Assembly: GCF_947500125.1 (NCBI RefSeq)
Contig: NZ_CANMRA010000001.1
Span: 186,001-250,000 of the forward strand
Origin: an uncultured Kocuria sp.
GTDB taxonomy: Bacteria > Actinomycetota > Actinomycetes > Actinomycetales > Micrococcaceae
Direction of reading: 5' to 3'
Length of the DNA stretch: 64,000 nucleotides
The position numbers and the translations under genes are program-made. Shown here piece after piece: positions 17,956-25,646 of this stretch. Numbering within the stretch: position 1 is the stretch's first letter; every line of letters starts with the position of its first letter. The notes under the pieces were generated by a model. It did no database searches. It was not told where the DNA came from and saw only the letters and a program-made list of their open reading frames with translations.

Positions 17956-19518
17956 ATGCACCCGACCCCGCCCCGACGTGCTCCTTTGCTCCTGGGATCA
18001 GCCGCTGTGACCCTTCTGGTCCTGAGCGGATGCTCCGCCCCCGGCGGCTCCACCGGTGGAACAGCCGACAGCCCCTCGGCCTCGCCGACCGACGAGCCCG
18101 TCGCGCAGTCCCCCGTCTTCGACGGGGCCTACGACGACTACCGGACCAGGCCGGACCTGGAGGAGTTCGGGGCCGAGATCAGCCCGGGGCCGGCCGCTGA
18201 GGAAGCCTACGACGGCGTCGTCGTGCTCTCACCGAGGAACACGGAGGCCGATGAGCAGTCCATCGCCAATGCCGTCCTGGACGAGAACGGCGATCCGCTG
18301 TGGTTGCAGGGCTTCGACGACATCGACGACGCCCACGACACCGTCCACAACGCCCTGGTGCAGACCTACGAGGACGAGCCGGTGCTGACCTGGTGGGAGG
18401 GCAGCAGCGAGGGGGGCTACGGGTACGGCGAGGTCGTGCTGGTCGACTCGTCCTACCAGGAGATCCGCCGGGTGTCGGCCGCCGGTGGCCTCGCCGCGGA
18501 CGGGCCCGACTTCCACGAGTTCCGCATCACCGATGAGGACACCATGCTGTGGGTGGCCTACGTTCCCACCCGGACCGATCTCCGGGAGATCGGGGGGCCG
18601 CAGGACGGATGGGTCATGGACGGGGTGGTGCAGGAGGTCGACATCGCGAGCGGGGACGTGCTGTTCGAGTGGAGCGCCCTGGACCATGTCCCGGTCTCGG
18701 CCACGCGCGAGGTTTCCGTCGTGAACCAGGAGTGGGACGACGCCCTGGGCACCGAGGAGAACCCGCTCGACTACTTCCACATCAACTCGGTGTCGGTCGA
18801 CGACGTCGGCTCTCTGCTGGTCTCGGCGCGCAACACTCACGCCGTCTACAACATCGACGTGGAGACCGGCGACGTGAACTGGACGCTCGGCGGCGCGGAC
18901 AGCGATTTCGAGCTGTCCGAGGACGCCGTCTTCGCCTGGCAGCACGACGCCCAGCGGGACCAGGACGGCACCATCCGGCTCTTCGACAACGCCGCCACGC
19001 CGGCCTCCCGCGAGAACTCGCGGGTGCTGTGGCTCGACCTCGACGAGGACGCCGGGACCGCCGGCATCGCGCGGCAGCTCGACCCGCCCGAGCCACGGCT
19101 GTCCGACTACATGGCCAACGCGTCCCGGCTCGACAACGGGAACCTGCTCGTCGGCTGGGGCTGGGAGCACTTCTACACCGAGTACACCCCGGACGGCGAG
19201 GTCGTCTACGACGCAGCCACCGCCCCCTTCGACAGCTACCGGGCCTACGCCGCGCCGTGGACCGGGACCCCGGCCGAACCGCCGGCTCTCGTCGTCGACG
19301 GCGACGGCGCCTACGTCAGCTGGAACGGCGCGACGGAGGTCGCGCAGTGGCGGCTCCTGGCCGGTGCCGACGAGGCCGGCGCCACCGAGCACGCGGTCGT
19401 GGACAAGGACGGCTTCGAGACCCGGATCCCGGCACCGCCCGCAGCGCCGTACTTCGCCGTGGAGGCCCTCGACGCCTCCGGCGAGGTGCTCGGCGCGAGC
19501 TTCGTGCGCACCGACTAG
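17956..19518 (+). CDS. Arylsulfotransferase (ASST)-like lipoprotein
   Basis: A 520-residue exported lipoprotein with lipobox VLSGC (Cys26), followed by a Ser/Thr/Pro linker. The body reads as a beta-propeller of the ASST family: VVLSPRNTEAD, DWTL/NWTLGG and HINSVSVDDVGSLLVSARNTHAVYNID are typical blades, with FAWQHDAQRDQDGTIRLFDNA carrying a His near the expected active site. Actinobacterial members are mostly uncharacterised and may not transfer sulfate. It is monocistronic, and a bidirectional hairpin separates it from the convergent ScyD-like gene. Confidence 0.82.
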   Translation: MHPTPPRRAPLLLGSAAVTLLVLSGCSAPGGSTGGTADSPSASPTDEPVAQSPVFDGAYDDYRTRPDLEEFGAEISPGPAAEEAYDGVVVLSPRNTEADEQSIANAVLDENGDPLWLQGFDDIDDAHDTVHNALVQTYEDEPVLTWWEGSSEGGYGYGEVVLVDSSYQEIRRVSAAGGLAADGPDFHEFRITDEDTMLWVAYVPTRTDLREIGGPQDGWVMDGVVQEVDIASGDVLFEWSALDHVPVSATREVSVVNQEWDDALGTEENPLDYFHINSVSVDDVGSLLVSARNTHAVYNIDVETGDVNWTLGGADSDFELSEDAVFAWQHDAQRDQDGTIRLFDNAATPASRENSRVLWLDLDEDAGTAGIARQLDPPEPRLSDYMANASRLDNGNLLVGWGWEHFYTEYTPDGEVVYDAATAPFDSYRAYAAPWTGTPAEPPALVVDGDGAYVSWNGATEVAQWRLLAGADEAGATEHAVVDKDGFETRIPAPPAAPYFAVEALDASGEVLGASFVRTD

Positions 19519-19592
19519 CTCAGTCGTCCGGCGCCGTCATCGGGCAGGGAACCGATCGTGCGGCACGTGCGCGTGGAGTCGCATCAGACGCC

Positions 19593-19625
19593 GGCGGGCG
19601 GTGGCTGGACCCGCCACCGCCCGCC
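19593..19625. terminator. Bidirectional terminator hairpin
   Basis: GGCGGGCGGTGGC (19593-19605) pairs perfectly with GCCACCGCCCGCC (19613-19625) around a 7-nt loop. It sits between two convergent genes and can serve both. Confidence 0.85.
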
Positions 19626-19644
19626 GTCGTCGTTCCCTCCTGTC

Positions 19645-20925
19645 CTACTCCTCGGTGCCCTCCAGACGGTAGGCGTCGGAGAAGTCCAGCTCCCACACCG
19701 CTCCGCCGCCGACGGCGCCGAACGGGTTCTGCGGGCCCGCCGCGATGCCCTCGGCGGTGGCCACGCTGTTCACCGAGGCGTAGACCTCGCCGTGCCGGCC
19801 GGTCGCCAGGCCCGCCGGGAGCGGGACGTCGATCGCGTACCGCGCGGCGTCCTCGTGGTGCCGGTGCAGCACCACCACCTGGCCGGGCACCTTCCCCGGG
19901 GTGGACGGCGCCTCGGCCGCCGGGGTCTCCCCCGGAGGCATCGGCGGGGTCGGCCCGAACAGCTGCGAGACGTAAAGGTGGCCGCGGTCCACGGCCACGC
20001 CGGTCACCGCGGTGAAGCCGTCCCAGCGCCGCAGCTCGGTGCCGTCCGCGGAGAACTGCACGACCGAGGCCTCCCCCGGACGGACCGAGCCCAGCCCGCC
20101 CACGTAGACGTTGCCGTGCCGGTCGGCGGTCAGCGACGTCGGCACGAACTCGGCCGGCCCCTCGGGATCGTCCGTGCCGTCGGGCAGGGCGGTGGTCGGC
20201 CAGCTGGCCCACGCGGTGATCTCGTACTCCGGCGCGGTGTCCTCCGTGGCGGTGGAGAAGTCCGGCTCGACCTTCCACACGGTGTTCGCCCCGGCGTCGG
20301 CCACGAGCGCGTAGCCGTCCGGGGACACCTCGTCGTCCTCGTCCACGAACAGGATCGCGTACGGGTTCGAGTCGATCTGCGCGCCGTCCGGGTTGAGCTC
20401 CTCCTCGGCCGCCTGCAGGTCGGCGTAGGAGACCAGGTACGTCTCCCCGTTCTCCTCGGTGTTCTCCTCGGTGCCCGCCACGAACATCGCCGCGCCCCGG
20501 GCCTCGAACACCGAGAGGTCGAGCCGCTCGGGGTCGTAGCCCGTCATGATGTACTGCCCCGCCACGTCCGTGGCGTCCGCACCGGCGGGCGCCTCCGCGA
20601 AGGTCCCGTCCGGCGCCGCCACGGACAGCAGCCCCTCGACGGCGGTCGACACCGTGGGCGCGGCCCGCCCCGGGTCCTCGATCAGGGTGACGGCGCCGCT
20701 CGGTCCCGCGCACCGGTCGCCGACGCACTCCGTGCCGCCGCGGCCCGCCTCGGCCACCACCAGGGCTCCGTCCTGGTCCCAGTTGAGCTGGCGCGGATTG
20801 TCGAGGCCGTCCGCGACCACGCGCGGTCCCGGCGCCCGGTCGTCCCCGTGCGCGAACGCCGCCGGCAACGGCCCCGCCAGCACCACGACGGCCGTGACCA
20901 CGCCTGCTCCGAGTCTTCTTGTCAT
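19645..20925 (-). CDS. Secreted ScyD/ScyE-like beta-propeller protein
   Basis: A 426-residue exported protein. The start at 20925 follows GGGGGTGGGTC and gives a clean signal peptide (MTRRLG to AAFAHG). It then shows the NHL/SMP-30-like pattern of the ScyD family: DGLDNPRQLNWDQDGALVVAEAG, GYALVADAGANTVWKV, VPTSLTADRHGNVYVGGLGS and TGVAVDRGHLYVSQLFG. ScyD/ScyE were named from the cyanobacterial scytonemin cluster; actinobacterial relatives have no established role. No membrane anchor and no catalytic motif is evident. Confidence 0.85.
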   Translation of the reverse strand: MTRRLGAGVVTAVVVLAGPLPAAFAHGDDRAPGPRVVADGLDNPRQLNWDQDGALVVAEAGRGGTECVGDRCAGPSGAVTLIEDPGRAAPTVSTAVEGLLSVAAPDGTFAEAPAGADATDVAGQYIMTGYDPERLDLSVFEARGAAMFVAGTEENTEENGETYLVSYADLQAAEEELNPDGAQIDSNPYAILFVDEDDEVSPDGYALVADAGANTVWKVEPDFSTATEDTAPEYEITAWASWPTTALPDGTDDPEGPAEFVPTSLTADRHGNVYVGGLGSVRPGEASVVQFSADGTELRRWDGFTAVTGVAVDRGHLYVSQLFGPTPPMPPGETPAAEAPSTPGKVPGQVVVLHRHHEDAARYAIDVPLPAGLATGRHGEVYASVNSVATAEGIAAGPQNPFGAVGGGAVWELDFSDAYRLEGTEE

Positions 20926-21116
20926 GACCCACCCCCGGTCGGATCCCTCCGCGCGCCCGCCGCGCGACGCCCTCAGGCTAGGACCGCGGTCCCACCCCCA
21001 CCAGGAACGATCCGCAACCGTGACCGCCTCTTCACCTACGCGTGGGTACATGGCGGAGCGCCGTCACACTGGGCCGTTCCTTGACTCGGTCCCGGCCCGG
21101 GCGTGGACTCGAGAGC

Positions 21117-22766
21117 ATGGAGACCCAGCCGGTGCCCCGCACCTCGCCCGTCCCGTTCCTCCTCCGCCTACCGACCCTGCTGACCCTTCTGGCCCTGCTC
21201 GCCACCGCGCTCGCGGGCGTCCTGCTCACCGCCCCCGCCGCCGGGGCCGCCGAGATCCGCGGGGAGGAGAACGTGGTGGTGGCGGCCGACGAGGTCGTGG
21301 ACGACGACCTCTACGTGACCGGCGGGGACGTGGTGGTCGACGGCACCGTGCGCGGTGACCTCCTGGTCGCCGGCGGCACCGTGACGGTCAACGGCACGGT
21401 CGAGGGCGACCTCATGGCCGCGGCCCAGACCGTGGTGATCGAGGGGACCGTGGGCGACGACGCCCGCGTGGCGAGCCAGGTGCTCCTCCTCGGCGAGCAG
21501 GCCCGGGTGGCCGACGACCTGGTCACGGCCGGCTACAGCTTGGAGACCCGCCCCGGGGCCGAGATCGGCGGGGACGTCCTCCTCGGCGCCTACCAGGCCC
21601 TGCTGGCCGGCACGATCGACGGCGACGTGACCGCCGGGGCCGCCGCCCTCGCCCTGGCCGGCGCGATCGGCGGGGACGTGCAGGCGGACGTGGGCTCCGC
21701 CGACGAGGTCGGTGCCGCGTGGGCGCCCACGACCGGCGTCACCGTGCCCCAGGTGGACCCCGGGCTGACCGTGACCGACGCGGCGCGCCTCGACGGGGAC
21801 CTGTCCTACCGCTCCGGGACAGAGGCCGCGATCGCCCCGGGCGCCGAGATCGCCGGCGAGGTCGTCTACGATCCGGTGGTGGTCGAGGAGGACCCGGCCG
21901 CCCCCGCCGGCCCGCTCGCGCTGCTGATCGCCGGTCTGCGCCTGTTCGTGACCCTGTTCGTGGTGGGGCTGCTCGCGCTGTGGCTGCTGCCCCGGACCCT
22001 GAACGGGGCGGCCGGAACGCTCCGGTCCCGGCCCTGGCTCAGCCTCGGATGGGGCGCGCTGGCCGTCGCGGGAACGGCGGTCGCCCTCCTCGCCGTCCTC
22101 GTCGTGTCGATCCTGCTGGCCATCGCCCTGGGCTGGCTGACCCTCGCCGGGCTGGCCGCCGCGGTCGTGGCCACGGGCGTGGTCCTCGACCTCGTGCTGG
22201 TCCTGGGCCTGGTGCTCGCCGTGGCGCTGCTGGCACCGGTCGTGGTCGGGTACACCACGGGCGGTCTTCTGCTGCGGGACCCCGCCCCGGCGGGCTTCGG
22301 CAAGCGGGTGCTGGCCTTGGCCCTCGGCCTGCTGATCTACGTGCTGCTGCGGGCCGTGCCCTTCCTCGGTCCCGTCGTCGCCCTGCTCGTGGCGCTGTTC
22401 GGCGTGGGGGCCCTGGTGGTGTGGGCCTGGGACGCCGCGCGCCGCGGCCGGGCGCGACGGCGCGCGGACCGGGACGGCTACCCCGGCACCGCCCCCGGCG
22501 ACCACGAGCACGCCGGTGCGCAGCGCACCGGTTCCTGGCCGGCCGGCGCGCAGCAGCCCGGTCCGGGACAGCCCGGATCGTGGCAGACCGGTCCGGGGCA
22601 GCCCGGATCGTGGCAGACCGGTCCGGGGCACACCCCGCCGACGGGGCAGCCGCTCCAGGGGCGCCCTCCGCAGGGATCCCGTGCGCAGGAGTCGCCGCAG
22701 CAGACGCGGCCGCCGTGGTCCGGCGACGGCGCCGGGCACCGGCCCCCGCCGGAGCCGCCGCGCTGA
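21117..22766 (+). CDS. Bactofilin-like polymer-forming membrane protein
   Basis: A 549-residue protein from the ATG at 21117. The signal peptide ends near AGAAE. Residues ~45-200 are a right-handed parallel beta-helix of bactofilin/polymer-forming type, with regular turns such as VVVDGTVRGDLLVAGGTVTVNGTVEGD broken every ~17-18 residues. Four or five hydrophobic helices follow (~275-440), then a polar tail rich in Gly, Pro and Gln with a nearly exact 10-residue duplication (PGQPGSWQTG). The helix domain would lie outside the membrane. Function unknown; possibly an envelope scaffold. It is convergent with the TagD-like gene, only 3 bp away. Confidence 0.85.
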   Translation: METQPVPRTSPVPFLLRLPTLLTLLALLATALAGVLLTAPAAGAAEIRGEENVVVAADEVVDDDLYVTGGDVVVDGTVRGDLLVAGGTVTVNGTVEGDLMAAAQTVVIEGTVGDDARVASQVLLLGEQARVADDLVTAGYSLETRPGAEIGGDVLLGAYQALLAGTIDGDVTAGAAALALAGAIGGDVQADVGSADEVGAAWAPTTGVTVPQVDPGLTVTDAARLDGDLSYRSGTEAAIAPGAEIAGEVVYDPVVVEEDPAAPAGPLALLIAGLRLFVTLFVVGLLALWLLPRTLNGAAGTLRSRPWLSLGWGALAVAGTAVALLAVLVVSILLAIALGWLTLAGLAAAVVATGVVLDLVLVLGLVLAVALLAPVVVGYTTGGLLLRDPAPAGFGKRVLALALGLLIYVLLRAVPFLGPVVALLVALFGVGALVVWAWDAARRGRARRRADRDGYPGTAPGDHEHAGAQRTGSWPAGAQQPGPGQPGSWQTGPGQPGSWQTGPGHTPPTGQPLQGRPPQGSRAQESPQQTRPPWSGDGAGHRPPPEPPR

Positions 22767-22769
22767 GCC

Positions 22770-23216
22770 TCAGCCCACCGGGAGCGAGAGCACCTCGAGG
22801 GCGGCCCGCAGCTTCGTGGAGGACGTGTGCACCGTGTACGGGAAGTACACGACCTCCACGCCCACCGCCGCGAACTCCCGCTCGAGCCGCTCCCCCTTCG
22901 GGGTGCCGCGCCAGTCGTCGCCCTTGAAGAACACGTCGAAGCGCAGCTGCTCCCAGGTGTCCAGCTTGTCCAGCAGCACCTCGGCGTGGACCTGGTCCAC
23001 GTAGCGGATGTGCTCGACGATCTCCATCCGCTCGCGCAGGGAGACCACCGGCCGGTGCCCCTTGGTGACCTCGATCAGGTCGTCCGAGACGACCCCGGCG
23101 ATCAGGTGGTCGCAGTGCTGCTTCGCCTGGCGCAGGATGTTCAGGTGCCCCACGTGGAACAGGTCGAACGCTCCGGCCGCGTATCCCACGCGCAGTGCGT
23201 GCTTGTCGGTGCTCAT
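22770..23216 (-). CDS. TagD-like cytidylyl/adenylyltransferase
   Basis: A 148-residue nucleotidyltransferase. GAFDLFHVGHLNIL carries the HxGH nucleotide-binding motif. RPVVSLRERMEIVEHIRYVD and DVFFKGDDWRGTPKGERLE are typical of glycerol-3-phosphate cytidylyltransferases and related HldE-like adenylyltransferases. The ATG at 23216 is preferred because GAGGGGGGA sits about 9 bases before it; an ATG at 23225 abuts that site. If it makes CDP-glycerol or another CDP-alcohol, it could supply the CDP-alcohol phosphotransferase of the polymer locus 6.5 kb away. That link is inferred from proximity. CTP versus ATP use is not decided. Confidence 0.88.
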   Translation of the reverse strand: MSTDKHALRVGYAAGAFDLFHVGHLNILRQAKQHCDHLIAGVVSDDLIEVTKGHRPVVSLRERMEIVEHIRYVDQVHAEVLLDKLDTWEQLRFDVFFKGDDWRGTPKGERLEREFAAVGVEVVYFPYTVHTSSTKLRAALEVLSLPVG

Positions 23217-23349
23217 GTCAGTCATTCCCCCCTCGGGATCCTGCCGGGGCCTCCTGTGCCCCGGCCCGGTGGACCGCCCGGACGACGCCGGTAGTCCCTC
23301 TCGGTCTGCTCACCGCGAGCCCCGGTGGGCGCGCGGCGGAAATCTGTGG

Positions 23350-23374
23350 GCCCGTCCGCCCGGAACGGACGGGC
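23350..23374 (-). terminator. Hairpin after the acyltransferase gene
   Basis: GCCCGTCCG (23350-23358) pairs with CGGACGGGC (23366-23374) around a 7-nt loop, 25 bases past the acyltransferase stop in the direction of transcription. Confidence 0.6.
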
Positions 23375-23398
23375 AGGTGCGGACGAGCCGGTGCGGGC

Positions 23399-24643
23399 TC
23401 AGCCGGACGGCTGCCCGGCCGGGACCGGGGCGGCGGCTGCCGCGGGTCGCCGGCCGGCGCGGCGGCGGTGGTGCCAGCGGGCCACGGGCTCCTCGACGAA
23501 CCACCAGCAGGCGATGCCGGCGGCGGTGCCCACCAGCACGCGCAGCGCCACCCCGGCCGGGCCCGGCATCTCCCCGAACACTGCGGTGAGCGCGTGCCCG
23601 GCGCCCAGGTGGAGCAGGTAGATGCTGTAGCTGGCCAGCCCCAGCAGCTGGATGGGCTTCCACCGCATCCCCGCCAGCGCCCGGGAGCCGAGCCGGCCGG
23701 TGGGCCCGTGCAGGCCCCAGAGCACCACCAGGCAGGCCGCGACCGCCTGCGCCGTGTAGCGGACGGTCTCGCGGAAGAGCTCGTCCCGGATCAGCAGCGA
23801 CCCCAGGTAGAGCAGCACGGCCAGCACCAGGACCCGGTCCCGGCCCCACCACGCCGGGGCGCCGGCCGCGCCCTCCCGGGTGGCGCGGGCGTACCAGATC
23901 GCGGCGAGCACCCCGATCGCGATGGCCTCGAGCCGGGTGTCCGTGCCGAAGTAGATGCGGTCCGAGCTCGCCCCGCCCAGGTGCAGGGCCACCCGCGCGC
24001 CCGCCGAGGCGAGCGCGGCGATCCCCGCCAGCACGGCCAGCGCGGTGGCCGGCCGGCGCCGGCCCACCAGCAGCAGCCAGATCAGCGCGAACGCCACGTA
24101 GAACTGCTCCTCGATGGACAGGCTCCACACCACGATCGAGCCGGGCAGGACGTCCACCTGGGAGTCCGTGTAGCGCCAGTTGAAGAAGAAGAAGACCTGC
24201 CCCAGGACGTCCCCGAGGTTCACCGGCCGGACCAGCCAGGCGTACAGGGCGGTGGGCAGCACCAGGGCCACGAGCAGCGGCGGGGCCAGCTTCAGGGCCC
24301 GCCGTCGGTAGAACCCCGCGATGTCGAAGCCCCCGGTGCGCCGGTGCTCCTTGAGCACCAGGTGGGTGATGATGAACCCGGAGATGACGAAGAAGATCGT
24401 CACCCCGCTGCCGCCCGGCACCAGCTCGAGCCCGGCGTGCGCGAGCACCACGAGCATCACCGCGGCGGCCCGCATCGCGTCGAGGTGCGCGAACTGCCGC
24501 ACGGGCAGCTGCGCCCTCCGACGCCGGCGCGCCCCTGCTGGTACCGGTACTGGTGTCTCCCCCGCCACAACGTCCCCCTGCGTTCGCCGGACGCCGCGCT
24601 CCCCCGAGCCGCGGCCGTCCCGTGCTGCGTCCGGACTCCCCAT
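23399..24643 (-). CDS. Acyltransferase 3 family membrane protein
   Basis: A 414-residue integral membrane acyltransferase with about ten hydrophobic helices. The family N-terminus FAHLDAMRAAAVMLVVLAH shows the R-A-x-A core and His, followed by VTIFFVISGFIITHLVLKE. Later come DVLPGSIVVWSLSIEEQFYV and a C-terminal CWWFVEEPVARW. These proteins add acetyl or succinyl groups to surface polysaccharides, antibiotics or lipids. GGAG precedes ATG 24643. It is divergent from the polymer locus and shares the promoter region with it, so O-acylation of that polymer is a sensible inference. Confidence 0.92.
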   Translation of the reverse strand: MGSPDAARDGRGSGERGVRRTQGDVVAGETPVPVPAGARRRRRAQLPVRQFAHLDAMRAAAVMLVVLAHAGLELVPGGSGVTIFFVISGFIITHLVLKEHRRTGGFDIAGFYRRRALKLAPPLLVALVLPTALYAWLVRPVNLGDVLGQVFFFFNWRYTDSQVDVLPGSIVVWSLSIEEQFYVAFALIWLLLVGRRRPATALAVLAGIAALASAGARVALHLGGASSDRIYFGTDTRLEAIAIGVLAAIWYARATREGAAGAPAWWGRDRVLVLAVLLYLGSLLIRDELFRETVRYTAQAVAACLVVLWGLHGPTGRLGSRALAGMRWKPIQLLGLASYSIYLLHLGAGHALTAVFGEMPGPAGVALRVLVGTAAGIACWWFVEEPVARWHHRRRAGRRPAAAAAPVPAGQPSG

Positions 24644-24694
24644 TTGCTCCAGGGAATCCCGGTGATCGCCTCACCCTACTGCGGAGAAACCTGC

Positions 24695-24702
24695 GTTTGC
24701 AT
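24695..24702 (+). promoter_or_regulatory. GTTTGCAT octamer (copy 3)
   Basis: The 11-mer GTTTGCATCTG (24695-24705) is identical to that at 34329-34339. It lies in the AT-richer 256-bp divergent region between the acyltransferase gene and the lipoprotein that opens the polymer locus. Further down this region are a GTTAAC at 24750-24755 and TTAGACT near 24763, but no proper promoter spacing is seen. Confidence 0.4.
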
Positions 24703-24899
24703 CTGAAAAAGCGGGTCACAAAAGGGGACATCGAAACTCGTTCCCGATCGTTAACACCGGGGTTAGACTCCATGCGATCCAATGAATCCGGACGGGGGGT
24801 CGTCCGGGAGGCCGCGGGGGTCCCTCGACCCACAACCTGCGGCGGATCACCGCGGCGCCGGCCATCGGCGCCGGTAGTTCAGATCTGGGGGGAGCTGAC

Positions 24900-25613
24900 A
24901 TGATCCTTGACCTGTCGTGCGCATCGAGCACTCGAGGTCCCACTGTCCGTACCACGCACCGGCTGCTGGGCGGGCTCCTGCTCGCCGGGCTCCTGGCCGG
25001 CTGCGGCGCCACCGGCGCCACCGACGACCCGGCGGCGGAGGCCCTCGAGGCCAACACCGTGGTGGAGCTCGAGACGCCGCAGGAGGTCCGCGCCAAGGAC
25101 CTGCCCTCGGCCGAACCCGTGGCCGCCGACGCGCCGGAGGTCGAGCAGATCCAGGCGGCGCTCGAGGCCCACGAGGCCTTCGTCCCGTCGGACGAGCCGG
25201 CCCCGGCGGACCCGGGCAATCCGCAGTCCTCCGCCGAGCTGGACGCCGGGGAGGAGCCCGCCGAGCTGGATCCGGCCGCCGTCGCGGTGGCCGAGGAGTC
25301 CGCCGCCGGCGCCGCGCTCCAGGAGATCCTCGCGTCCCTGGCCGAGTTCGAGCACCAGGGCTGGGAGCAGCGCGGGGCGCCCGTCGTCGTCGGCGAGCCC
25401 GTCTCCGCCCCGCTGCCCACGGACGAGGGCGAGGCCGTGCGCGTGACGGTCTGCCTGGACTCCTCCGAGGTCACCGTCGTGGACCGTGACGGCGTGGTCG
25501 TCAGCGGCAAGCAGAAGGGCCGGAAGGCCCTGCACAACTACGACCTCTTCCGCCAACCGGGCGAGTCCTGGCAAGTCGTCCAGCACGGCTTCCCCGACGA
25601 CCCGACCTGCTGA
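24900..25613 (+). CDS. Small acidic lipoprotein, first gene of the polymer locus
   Basis: A 237-residue protein with an excellent ribosome site (GGGGGGAGCTGAC then ATG). A long n-region is followed by a hydrophobic core and lipobox LLAGC (Cys36), so it should be an exported lipoprotein. The middle (~55-130) is rich in Glu, Ala and Pro and looks disordered. The C-terminal ~75 residues (EAVRVTVCLDSSEVTVVDRDG to SWQVVQHGF) resemble the small alpha+beta lipoprotein domains common in actinobacteria. I do not recognise a named family. It starts 197 bases past the shared GTTTGCATCTG element and precedes the giant exoprotein by 33 bp, suggesting co-transcription. Confidence 0.85.
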   Translation: MILDLSCASSTRGPTVRTTHRLLGGLLLAGLLAGCGATGATDDPAAEALEANTVVELETPQEVRAKDLPSAEPVAADAPEVEQIQAALEAHEAFVPSDEPAPADPGNPQSSAELDAGEEPAELDPAAVAVAEESAAGAALQEILASLAEFEHQGWEQRGAPVVVGEPVSAPLPTDEGEAVRVTVCLDSSEVTVVDRDGVVVSGKQKGRKALHNYDLFRQPGESWQVVQHGFPDDPTC

Positions 25614-25646
25614 TCCGTCCGCACGAACCTGTTGAGGAACCACACC

